Shown piece after piece: positions 23,272 through 33,267 of a stretch of 64,000 nucleotides of DNA (position 1 is the stretch's first letter; each line of letters starts with the position of its first letter). A program made the position numbers and the translations under genes. The stretch is from Hemileia vastatrix (lineage: Eukaryota; Basidiomycota; Pucciniomycetes; Pucciniales; Zaghouaniaceae): the NCBI GenBank assembly GCA_030280995.1, contig JASXTE010000009.1:1706501-1770500 (forward strand), in the 5' to 3' direction. The notes beneath the pieces are model-generated. The model was not told the origin of the DNA and ran no database searches. It saw only the letters and a program-made list of their open reading frames with translations.

Positions 23272-26200
23272 ATGAAGAGAGAAGATCATCAAGATCAATT
23301 TTTGTGCCTCCTGAATGAGGATAAACTGCACATTTTTAGAAGATATGATTCAGAAGATGAATCTAGATTTGAAGATTTGGAAGTTGGAAGTGAGGATGAA
23401 GATGTGAATTTGCAGAAAAGTTTTGAAGTGGTGAGATTGGGTTGTAAAAGTAAGTCCTCCCAATTGTGCACCGCTAGGGTTTCTTCTACACCTTTCAAAA
23501 ACATTACCTTGGCCACACATGTGAGCAATGGGGAAACCCTTGGTTTTTGTTCCAGGTCTGGTGATGAAGATTTCCTGAAGATCTCTCAAGTTGAAGTTGG
23601 AGCGGCAAAGTATAAGAAGGTAGCGCAGAAGATTAGGCCTGTCAATGAGCCTATGCCTGTGGGCTTGAATCCGCCCTTGAAGAGACCTCCTTTGTCAAGA
23701 GATCTGTACTGCACTCCTTTGGTAAAGAATCCTCCAGAATTTGTAGAGACGGCTAGGGTGACCGTGGAAAGATTGAAAGTTATTAATTTTGGTCCTGATG
23801 GGTTTTTGTCTGAAGAAGAAAAGAAGTTGTTGTTGCATGTTATTGTGCTAAGGGAAAAGGATGTGGCGTTTGTTGAGAAGGAAAGGGGTGTATTGAAGCA
23901 CTCTTATGGGGAACCTTACTGGATTCCTGTTTTTTGTCATGAACCTTGGCAAATCAAACCTATTCCAATTCCAGCCGCTATTCGAGAGGATTTTGTGGAG
24001 ATTATTAGGGAAAGAGTCAGGACTGGGTTATATGAACAATCAACATCCAGTTACTCAAGTGCAGTGTTCTGTGTAAAGAAGCAGATTGTAAAGTTGCAGG
24101 TGGCTCATGATCTTAGAGCCTTGAATAGAGTCACTATCAAGGACACTGGGATGCCACCAAGTGAAGAGGATTTTGTTGAAGCTTTTGCAGGAAGGGTGTG
24201 TTATGGTTTGGGAGATATTATGGGTGGTTATGATGAGAGGGAACTCCATACGGATTCAAGGCCTCTCACAACTTTTGAGACTCCTTTGGGAAGATTTCAG
24301 CTCACTAGGTTGCCTCAAGGAGCAACTAATTCAGTGGCAGTTTATCAAGCACAGATGGCTTGGATTTTACAGGATGAGGTTCCTACTCATGCTGGTATTT
24401 TTATTGATGATGGTGGAATTAAAGGACCATCCACTGATTATGGTAATGAGGTGTTAGTGGAGAACCCTGGCATAAGGAGATTTATGTGGGAATATTCAAT
24501 AACTCTAGAGAGAGTGGTGTTTAGGATTGAAGAGGCTGGTTTGACCATTTAAGGGTCAAAATTCTGTTTTTGTGTTCCTGCTTTGGGAATTCTGTGTCAT
24601 GTGGTATGTAAAGAGGGAAGGATTATGGCCAAGAAGAAGATTAATAAAATTCAGTCATGGCCAAGGCCTAAAAATACTACTGAAGTCAGGGGATTTTTGG
24701 GTGTATGTGTATATGTCAGGATTTTCATTAAGGATTTTTCCTTGTTGGCTTCACCTTTAAGGAGGTTGACCAGAAAAGATGCAGATTGGGAATGGACTGA
24801 AGAGTGTGAAGAGGCTTTTCAGAAGTTGAAAAAGGTTGTTGGTAAAGATATTGTTCTTCATATGTTGGATTATGGTGTTGGTGCTGGAAAAAATTATCTG
24901 GCAGTGGAATGAAGCTATATTACTGCTGGTGCTGTTTTGTCTCAGGAGGATAAGACTGGAAGGGTCAGGCTAGTAGGATATGAGTCTGTGGTGTTTAATG
25001 AGGTGGAATCTAGGTATTCTCAACCTAAGTTGGAATTGTGTGGTGTAGCTAAAATTTTAAAGAAGCTGCAGACGGTTTTGTGGGGGCAGCATTTTGAGCT
25101 GCAGGTGGATGCAAAATCTTTGGTTCAGATGATCAATATGCCTAGTCTTCCAAATGCTCCAATGACTAGGTGGGTGGAATTTATTAAACATTTTTCTTTT
25201 GACCTGGTACACAAACCAGGCAAAACTTTTACTATACCTGATGGATTATCAAGGAGGCCACCTACAGATGAAGATTCTGAGGCTGAAGAGTTCAATGAAG
25301 ATGTTTCAGTGGTAGGGGCCAGCACAAAGGGTGCTGAAGATTTTTCTGACCTCCCCCGAGAGGCTAAACTGGCTGGATCTGATCTTGATTCTGGTGATCA
25401 GGATGTTTTTGTGGATGAAGATGGAGTTGTTGTTTGGGACAGCTCAAAATTGGAAAAGGGTGTTTTTGTTAGTGTACTGGATTCTTACAAGGTTCAGTGG
25501 AAAGAGAAGGACGTGCCAAAATTTAAGGATTGGTGTCCTGGTTGGGCTGCTCAATTGGCTCATGTTCATACTGATGATTTTGATGACAGAATTTTACCCT
25601 TGGAAGTGGTGTTGATGGATTTTGAAGATGGGACCTGTGGTCAGTCTGGGTTTTATTTTATTTTGGTGGAATATCTGTTGACCTTGGAGAGGCCAGATAG
25701 TTGTGATGATGATACTTGGTTGGCAATCAAGAAGAAGAGTCCTGGATTTTATGTGTCAGGAAGGCGGTTGATGAGGAGGAGACATCCAAATCCTCAATTG
25801 GTGGTGACTCAGAAGAAGGGTCAAGAATTGGTTTAGAAGTCTATGCATGAATACCTTGGTCATAGAGGCTTTGGAAAGACTTATAGAAGAGTAGCAGACA
25901 GATTTTGGTGGCCAGGTATGAAGTTGGCTGTGCAGGGTTGGGTTCAATCTTGTGAAGAATGTCAAAGAAGAAGTCATTTGAAACATAAAGAGGTGGTCCG
26001 TGCTACTGGTAAATCAACTGTTTTTGGAAGGGTCAGTCTGGATGCTGTCCATATTAAAGAGGGAGGTATAAATACTTGATTGTTGCTAGGGATGATTTGT
26101 CTGGTTGGGTTGAGGCAGTGCCTCTGGTTAATTTGACTGCCAAGAATGTGGCAGAGTTTTTGAAGAAGGAGTGAATTTATAGGTATTGGTTGATGAAGTT

Positions 26201-26881
26201 GGTCACTGTTGATGGCGGGCCAGAGTTTGGTGCCAAATTAAAAGAAGCTGTGGCTAGTGTTGGTTCTAAAGTTAGAGTGGCTACACCTTATTATCCTGAA
26301 GCTGAAGGCATGGTTGAAAGAGGCCATCAAGTTATCAAGAATGCTTTAGTGAAGATGTGCGGAGATAGTGCTGAAAAGTGGAGGCATTATTTACCCTTGG
26401 TGGTATTTGCTGATAGGGTCACTGTGAAGAGGACAACTGGCTATTCTCCTTATGAGTTAATGTTTAGTCAGAAAGCCGTTCTACCAGTGGACTTGTAAGC
26501 TGTCTCTTATCTTGGAATTGATTGGGATGATGTGCATTCAACAGAAGAATTTCTCTGTGCCAGGATGCAACAGTGAAGGCATACTCTAGAATGATGAAGA
26601 TTAGGAATCAACCAGTCAGGTACTGAGACAAGAAGTTGGCTCATAGACTCAAGAATCCCTTGAAACCTGGTTGTTTGGTTTTGGTGTATAATAGAAGTTT
26701 GGAGAGTCAGTGGGGTAAAATGTTTGCTGACAGATGGAATGGACCTTACAGAGTCAGATCTCAGGCGTCTGGAGGTTCTTATGTTTTGGAAGAGTTGGAT
26801 GGTGCATTCTTGAAAAATAGGGTGGCTGCAGACCAGGTGAAGAGGTTTTATCCCAGAGGCACTAGGCATGAAGAAGATTGA
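23272..26881 (+). pseudogene. Gypsy2 pol: RT, RNase H, integrase, interrupted
   Basis: RT shows QVAHDLRALNRVTIKD, LGDIMGGYDERELH, FQLTRLPQGATNS and the active-site GIFIDDGGIKGP (FIDD for YIDD). A TAA at 24550 ends the first piece. RNase H follows in the same frame but has TGA at 24910 right after the position of its first Asp (here Glu). KLELCGVAKILKK, then HKPGKTFTIPDGLSRRP, complete that part. Integrase has a zinc finger (HEYLGHRGFGKTYRR to CEECQRR), VSLDAVHIKEG, VTVDGGPEFGAKLKE and AEGMVERGHQVIK. Other breaks: TAG 25834, a 1-nt loss near 26062, TGA 26172, TAA 26496, and a deletion near 26568 shared with copy 2. The C-terminus VAADQVKRFYPRG ends at TGA 26879. Confidence 0.87.
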
Positions 26882-28000
26882 CTCTGCAATGAGGATAAAC
26901 TATGGAACGTTCTTTTTTGTCTTGGAATTTTGTGGTGTTACAGAGCAAATTTTGTGTTGGAAACTTTTTGTTAGAAGGTACCCATGGGTGGGGCTTCTAG
27001 ATTTGATCCTGGCAAGTGTAGGGGTGACTGATGGGCTGGCTGCTCTATCAACAGTTACCCCAGATTGTCTGTTTCCAACCCTTTCTCTTAATTTTGTTGA
27101 ACCCTAGTATTGGTTTCTTTTTACAGGTTGTAGTCCTCTATGACTTTAAACTGGAATTTCCTTGGGTTTTCAACTGCTGGACTCTTCACTCTTATTGGTT
27201 TTGGTTTTTTTGTGTTTGATGTTGTGTTTTTGTTAGAAGGTACCCAGGGGGAGCTTTTATATTTTATTTTTGCAAGTGTGGGGGTAACTGATGAGCTGGC
27301 TGCTCTGTAGAACAGTTACCCCAGAATGTCTGTTTCAAGTCTTTTGTTTTTCCTAGTTGAATACTAGTTCTGTTGTTTATTATTCAGGTTTCAAGTCCAC
27401 TATGACTTTAAACTGGTTTTGGACTGGCTTCTTTATCTTTGGTTTTTCTGGGTTGGTGGTGAATCACTGGTGGTCTCCCATCATTTTTATTTATTGGAGG
27501 GAGCCCACCCAGTGATCATTTCTATGGACCTGACTTTCCCTTATTGGACCATCTATGGGGCTGGACTATCTTTGATTTTGCAGTTATGTTTTTGCTAGAT
27601 AGCAGTTTTAGATTATTTTCTTTTTTTCTCTTTTTTTTCTTTTAATTTTTTATGGGGGTTGTTTAAAATTATAAAATCAAAAATATAGGGTGTTACCACA
27701 TCAGGGTCACCTGGATGTGGGCAAGCATTGGTAGGGAAAGGCTCATCAATAGGATGGGAAAGCTTTTTTTTATTATTATTATTTATTTCATGTGTTTCTG
27801 TGTTTCATTATTTTTTATTATCTTCTGAATTTCTAAATATTTTTGTTTTTGTTTTCTGTTTATCATTAAAAATATTTAAATGTGTATCCACATCAAGGTT
27901 CACTTGAATGTGGGTAAGGTATCAGGGGATCAGCTCATCAATTGGCTGGAAGATACCATTTGTATTATTTTTTATATTTTATTTTATTTCATTTATGTTA
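26882..28000 (+). other. Gypsy2 3' structured RNA region, modules
   Basis: A series of potential RNA hairpins follows the pol stop. A CTC/GAG hairpin with tail ATAAACTA starts one base after the stop (26882). A long hairpin GGGGTGACTG/CAGTTACCCC (27021-27030/27052-27061) recurs as 27281-27290/27313-27322. AGTC/GACT hairpins with TTAAACTGG tails lie at 27132-27154 and 27394-27416. TCACTGG/CCAGTGA is at 27464-27470/27509-27515. CCACATC/GATGTGG hairpins are at 27696-27720 and 27888-27913, each followed by a hairpin around GCTCATCA (the latter with stems GGTATC/GATACC and CAGC/GCTG). Counterparts with compensatory changes occur in Gypsy3. Likely roles are packaging, export or reverse transcription; this is inference. 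Confidence 0.7.
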
Positions 28001-28118
28001 TTTCATTTCATTTCATATATTAATTTTTAATTTTAGCATATTAGTAAAAAAAAAATTCTGAAATTATTTTTATTAATTGATTTATATTATTATTATGTTC
28101 TAATCTTGTTGCAGGAGC

Positions 28119-29671
28119 TCATTGTCTGGATGATGAAGCTTCTGGAGGCTGGTCCAGATTGTGATGACATTTTTGTTTTTTGTTGGGATTGTGGGAAGCA
28201 CTGTGTTCTTTGAAGTACATCCTGCTGGAGAGATTATAGGGATTGTCATGGTCAGGAATTGCATTAGAGGAAAGTTCAGAGGAGGAAGAAGAAGAGGCAG
28301 GAATGGAGTGCTGGAGGGTGTGTTTAATGATCCTAGATATTTTCCAGTGGTCGTCCAACAGACGCTTTCTCAAGGATTTTTCAAAGTCATTCAAAGGTAC
28401 ATGGAGGGCAAAGGCTTTTAGCATAATGGAACACATGGTGGTTAGGTGTTTCTTCATGTCTCCATAATCCAGGGTCAAAGAAGTTTCAAGAGGTTGGCCA
28501 ACTCCAATAATAGATTCAGGAGGAGGGGTGTCAACTAGACAAGAAGAATTGGATCAGTAATTATTTTTGTTGAAAAAATGGGATAATTAATTTGGTACTT
28601 ACATATTGGAAGCTCATCAAATTTTTAAGCAGCTGGAATTTGGATCTCTGACGATTTTGTAATGGTCATAGTGGGTGGGTCAATTAGGGAAAGATATGGG
28701 TTCTCATGGTCTTCCTCTGAAATCTTTTTAAGAAGGTGAAATAGGAGGCTGATGTTCCTGGGGCCTAGTTGAAGCAGTGGGATTGTTGTTGTTGTTTTGG
28801 TTGTTATTTTGGTTGGATTCAGCTGGAGGAGGTGCTGGTGATGGAGTACCAGGGTAGTTAAAGGATGGAGCAGGAGAGGGGGATTTGGAAGCAGATTGAT
28901 CTCTTCTGGATGGAGCTTTTGAAGAGATGGAACTGTCAGAAGAATAGTTGGCTGACAGAGGAGAGATGTAGTTTCTTTGTCTTAGTTGGGGACAAAGTTG
29001 TTGCTTTAGTACAGTGTGTGGTGTTCTGGTTTCTTCTTGGGGTTCTCTGGCAGGTCTACTAGAATTTTGGGAAAATTTGTAGTTTTTGGACCTTGTAAGA
29101 GTTGGCTGCATTGCTCTGGGAGCAGTGGGAGGCAATTGTGTAGAGTTGTTTTTGTTGATTGATGGAATTTGGCTGTTTTCCGGTCGTTTTTGGTGATTTT
29201 GAGCCAGATTTTCACTGTCCAGTGAGGCGGGCAGGCCGCCTGGACGCGGTCTAGAATCCTGGGAGTTGATCTTGAAGATTTTGGAGCTAATTTGGAGGAG
29301 ATAAAAGCAGTTTCTTGTGAAGCTAAGGCTGGTCTTTTAGGAAGAGTACTTGAAGCGGAGCTTCTAAATCTTCTGGAAGGTGCTGAAGATAAAGAGGAAG
29401 AGGAAGGACCAAGCTCTGGGGATCTAGTAGGGGATCAAGAGATGTATTTGTGAGAAGGTGAAGGAGGAGGAATAGGGTAGTTGGAATCTCTGTCACATCT
29501 TTTCTTTTTGGAATAGCAAGAATCACAAGCCCTGTTGTAGAATTTGGATTCAGGAGTTGGAATAGTGAATGTGCAAGGTCTGCACATGTGGATGCACTGT
29601 TTTCAGGCATAGTACTTGGGAGCAGTGGAGCAAGGGAGACTAGAAGGGTTAACATCAGGAGATCCAGCCAT
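28119..29671 (-). pseudogene. Antisense gene A in the Gypsy2 3' region, spliced, Cys-rich N-terminus
   Basis: On the minus strand an ATG at 29671 opens MAGSPDVNPSSLP. A Cys-rich part follows: KQCIHMCRPCTFTIP then FYNRACDSCYSKKKRCDRDS. Its CxxC-x6-C resembles half of a Zn2Cys6 finger. Ser/Pro/Asn-rich sequence comes next, with SKNYKFSQNSSRP and a run of Asn. A 68-nt intron has donor GTAAGTACC (near 28603) and acceptor GTCTAG (near 28536), and the frame joins correctly (ELPI to FDTPPPE). The last exon has LHVPLNDFEKSLRKRLLDDHW and a basic PNKKQK, ending at 28119. Stops (such as TGA after KYYA) and frame changes near 29150 and 28730 disable it. I do not recognise the family; a DNA-binding accessory protein is a guess. 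Confidence 0.55.
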
Positions 29672-29822
29672 GATCTGTGGTGAGAAAAGATGATGGAAAG
29701 GGATAGGAGGAGATTTTTGTCACTGATGGGTAGATGATGAAGTAAAGGTGGAAGTTCAGCAGGTTGGCTGTAGAGGTGTTCTGTATGAAATTAGCTGTGT
29801 CTATTTTATGCAAAATTCCGTC

Positions 29823-30370
29823 AGTCCTTCAAGACTTTAAACTGAAATCTGGTTTTTGTCGGTCCTCCAAGACTTTAAACTAGCTGGTTTCAAGATTCTA
29901 TCAATACCAGTACATCAAGACTTTAAACTGAAATCTGGTTTTTGTTAGTCCTCCAAGACTTTAAACTGGCTGGTTTCAAGATTCTATCAAGACTAGTCCA
30001 TCAAGACTTTAAACTGAACACTGTGTTAGTCCCCCAAGACTTTAAACTGAGGGTTGTAAGTCCCCCAAGACTATAAACTGAGGAAAAGGTTTTTGTTGTT
30101 GGAGTTGGTTTTGAAAGATTGGTGGAGGGTATCCACAGGGGGAGCCTCCGAATTTAGCAAAGGCAAGTTTGGGGGTAAATGATGGGCTGGCAGCTCTATT
30201 TAAAATTAACCCAGAATGTTAGTTTTTTCTCTGTGTCTTAATGTGGTTGATCTCTGGTTCTGGGTTTATGATTTAGGTTTTTGAGTCCCCCAAGACTTTA
30301 AACTGAGGGTTTTTGAGTCCTTCAAGACTATAAAATGAGGTTGGTCCCCCAAGACTTAAAACTAAGGGTT
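29823..30370 (+). repeat. Array of AGTC/GACT hairpins with TTAAACTG tails, Gypsy2 copy 1
   Basis: About ten units of the form 4-bp stem, 6-nt loop, stem, then NTAAACTG are spread over 550 bp, at 29823, 29861, 29909, 29947, 29995, 30028, 30058, 30284, 30316 and 30343. Loops read CTCCAA, CATCAA, CCCCAA or CTTCAA. Between units 30127-30230 holds a worn copy of the GGGGTAA hairpin module. Confidence 0.82.
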
Positions 30371-30425
30371 GTTTGTGGCTACATCCTATAGAGGGTGTGG
30401 TCAGTTTTTCTTTTCTGAATCAAGC

Positions 30426-31171
30426 TCAAGTACCAGTGGAATTACAGAGGGAATCAAGAGATGAAATGAAGTGTTCAGAATTAGCCTTGAACTGGTGAAT
30501 GAGGTGTCTTCTGCTCTCAATGTCCTGTGGAACTCTAGCAGGAGTGGATTGGAAAGAGTGAAGCAGAAGCTGTTTCTGTTGAGATGTGTGTTGTTGGAAC
30601 TTGGCCTTGATAGTGGGCAAGTGGTTTTGTGTTGGTGGTTCAATGGATCCTACATTGTTATCATCACTATCAGAAGATGGAGGAACTGAGAAGTCATCAG
30701 TTTTAAAGTTGAAGGAAGAAGTGAAAGTTCTTTACCATCAGATGGACCAGGGATTGTGGAACTAGTTGTTTTATGGGTTGTAGCACTCTTCTGGGAAGGG
30801 TGGAGCTTTTTGATTAATCTGGGTATCAGGATGGATGGCCTAGATCTTTTGGTGCTGGCAGAAGATGGGCCAGGTTGAGGTGGAGGTGAATCAGTTGCAG
30901 AAGAAAGTGGACCAGGTCTGTGGCAGGTCTTCTTTCTAGATTGGAATACATCTCAGGACGTTCTGTATGGATGGACAGGTGGTGTCATGGTGCAGATTCA
31001 ATTATTGTCAATGCAGTATTGTCAAGGACCCATTCCAGAGGCGGATTTGTGAAGAAGGTTAAATTGGTGGTTGGATGAAGAAAGAATGTGGAAATTATCA
31101 ATTGGAGGGAGGATGTGGTCTTCCAACATTGGCAGAGGCCTTTGTTGTGTGATTGGGCGCTGTTTTTGCAT
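30426..31171 (-). pseudogene. Antisense reading frame B, possibly starting in the 3' LTR
   Basis: Minus-strand coding-like sequence: a Ser/Pro-rich stretch (PPPQPGPSSASTKRSRPS), then, after a frame change near 30720, SDSDDNNVGSIEPPTQ and a helical C-terminus (ARVPQDIESRRHLIHQF, then SLDSLCNSTGT) ending with TGA at 30426. An ATG at 31171 inside the 3' LTR opens QKQRPITQQRPLPMLEDH and runs out across the polypurine tract, but stops follow before the Ser/Pro-rich part. No family is recognised. It may be the upstream part of antisense gene A. Confidence 0.4.
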
Positions 31172-32187
31172 GTCTTAATTGACATCTGTTAAGGAATTGG
31201 GTATTTTTCTGGTTTTATTCCGTGGATATTGGGTCTGCAGGTATGTGGGTACTATCATTGGATTGCCCTTGATTTTCTCTATATTTTATGTCTTGAGACA
31301 TTTTTCACATTCTGAGTTTTAAGGGGTCCTTTCCTCATTTTTCATTTATAAAAGATTGCTGTTTAATTTTGTTTTTTGTGTTTTACAGGCTAACCTTAAC
31401 TCTTAGGGTTAAGTGCTTAGTACCATTGGATAGAGCTAATTTTTCTCCATATTTCATGTCACAATGTTTTTATAGTGAAATTCTGTGTTTTAAAGGTTTT
31501 AGTAGTTGTTGCTAATTTTTCTAAGTAGATTAGTGGTTTTTATTGGTTTTCTGGCTTCAGGCGGCATCTCTGACTTTGGGCGGCCCTCCCGCCTCTGTTT
31601 TAGGAGGTTGGGGAGCGCTTCAGGAGGGTTTTTTATGCAATTTGGCGGGTACAGGCGCCAGATTGGTGGGTGCGCATGGGCTCTTAGATAGTGGTCTGTG
31701 TGTACATAGTGAATAAGACAGTTTGGGGCAACCTTAATCATCATACAACCATCCGGAGGTGATATCATTGTTCCTCACTCAGTTTTCACTGTTTTCTGGC
31801 CACAATTGGCTGTGTTTGTTGCAAGTGAGTTCTTCATTTAACTTAACTTTGGCAACTGTTTTCTCTGTTATAGTCTTGCAAGGTATAGCAAGTATTATTG
31901 CTGTCTCTGGTGTGGATTTGCAGCCTACATCAAGTATCTTTGCTTTCTCTGGTGTGGACTTTGTTCTACATTTCAGTTCTTTGGTCTGGTAGTCTATCTG
32001 GTTACTACTTTCTTGGCTCCTTAAGCAGTCAAGTGTGTTTAAAAGGGGGCTTTAGCAAATCAGGAACCAACTTACTTTAGCAAGTAAATCTCACTCTATT
32101 TTTCTAAAGGGACAGGGGATTTTCTCTCTGGTTTTTCTCCAACTCCCTTGGTCAAGGCCTATAGCTAGTACTATAGGATTGTCTACA
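31114..32187 (+). repeat. Gypsy2 copy 1 3' LTR
   Basis: Starts TGTGGTCTTCC after the polypurine tract GGAGGGAGGA and ends GTCTACA. The 5' and 3' LTRs differ by scattered substitutions and small indels. Confidence 0.9.
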
Positions 32188-33267
32188 ACGAGAGAACTTT
32201 AAGACTTGACACAACTGTAAAGTTTTATTTAAATTATAATATATTTTTACTAGTAATTATGTTCAAAGTGCAGAAATCAATGATAGTATTATAAAACTTA
32301 AAGCAACCTTTAAATATTTATATAGTATTTTAATTAGAAATGTAGAAAAAATAAAAATAGTAAATAAATGTAGTATATTTAAAATATATTTAAGTGGTTG
32401 TGTAATAATTAATGAGCTACCAGAGAGGGTTCAAAAGCACTTTTATAGGCAAGAGGACATTCTGGAGCATTCCAATAGTATGTACATTAAAGTAAAATAA
32501 TGTGAAACAATTAATTAAAAGAATCTAATTAATAACATAAAAAATAAATCCGTGAATAAAAAAATATTTTTCCCATCAGAAATATCTAAAAAAGAATAGA
32601 ATTAATATAACAATTAACTACATGAGTATAAAAAATGAGAACTGTGAGAAATAAATCTAAAGAAAGAATACAAATATCTAAAAAGGTTGAATTAAAACAA
32701 AAGGAATTATTTTTACGCTTTTAATAAATCTTAATTCAGTATAAGAAAAGGTAATTTAATTATTTTAACTATTTCAAGTAATTTAATTATTAAATTAACT
32801 GAAACAACTAATTAATTTAAAAAGTAACTTATTTAAAATGAGAAATTAAATTTAATCATATTAAATAATTTTTTTTAATTAATTTAGTAATTTTATTGAC
32901 ACAATTAAGGGTCAAGGAAGCGCCCAATATTTATGGATAGTATTATATGATAAGTTGTATTTAGTTTATATAAATTTTAATTTTGAAATTTTAATTACAG
33001 TGTAACTTAAATTTACACTTCTAATATAAATTTAAATAATTAATTTATACATACAAAGTGTGCCATGATATTATAGAATATAATATTTGTTTATGTAATA
33101 AAATTTATTTGATAATAAAATTAAGTATAGTAATTATTTTTATTTATTCATAAAATATTTATTATTTTATTTTAATAATTTTTTGTAATTACATAATGTT
33201 TTTCCTTTATATGATTGCAGTAATTTATTATATAAATTACTGGGCTCCTAAGATAGTCTGGCTGACA
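32188..33267 (-). repeat. Chromovirus 5' LTR, outer fragment
   Basis: Continues the LTR interrupted at 19175 and matches 11130-12205. The first four bases are the second copy of the Gypsy2 target duplication. Confidence 0.88.

Larger units (their letters stand above)
19176..32187 (+). mobile_element. Gypsy2 copy 1, complete-length Ty3/gypsy element, decayed
   Basis: A 13.0-kb plus-strand element between LTRs 19176-20252 and 31114-32187, with a primer site at 20257, gag-protease, pol and a 4.2-kb 3' region. The polypurine tract GGAGGGAGGA lies at 31104-31113. The target duplication is 4 bp, ACAA/ACGA. It sits inside the chromovirus 5' LTR and is therefore younger. Its LTRs differ at roughly one base in twenty by eye. 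Coding lesions include TAGs, a TGA, small frameshifts and a deletion, so it is inactive. Confidence 0.9.
11002..33267 (-). mobile_element. Ty3/gypsy chromovirus, decayed, split by a nested element
   Basis: A minus-strand Ty3 element with order gag, protease, RT, RNase H, integrase and a chromodomain. The 3' LTR is 11002-12205 (1204 bp). The 5' LTR is in two pieces, 19048-19175 and 32192-33267 (128 + 1076 = 1204 bp), separated by Gypsy2 copy 1. Flanks GTCAT (10997-11001) and TTCAT (33268-33272) suggest a target duplication with one mismatch. LTR ends read TGTCAGCC and CAATA on the minus strand. Without the insert the element is about 9.2 kb. Stops and frame changes occur throughout the coding part. 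Confidence 0.88.

Noticed and set aside
28161..28467. Plus-strand Arg/Glu-rich frames opposite the last exon of antisense gene A
   Set aside because: They mirror the Ser-rich minus-strand exon and have no motif or splice support.
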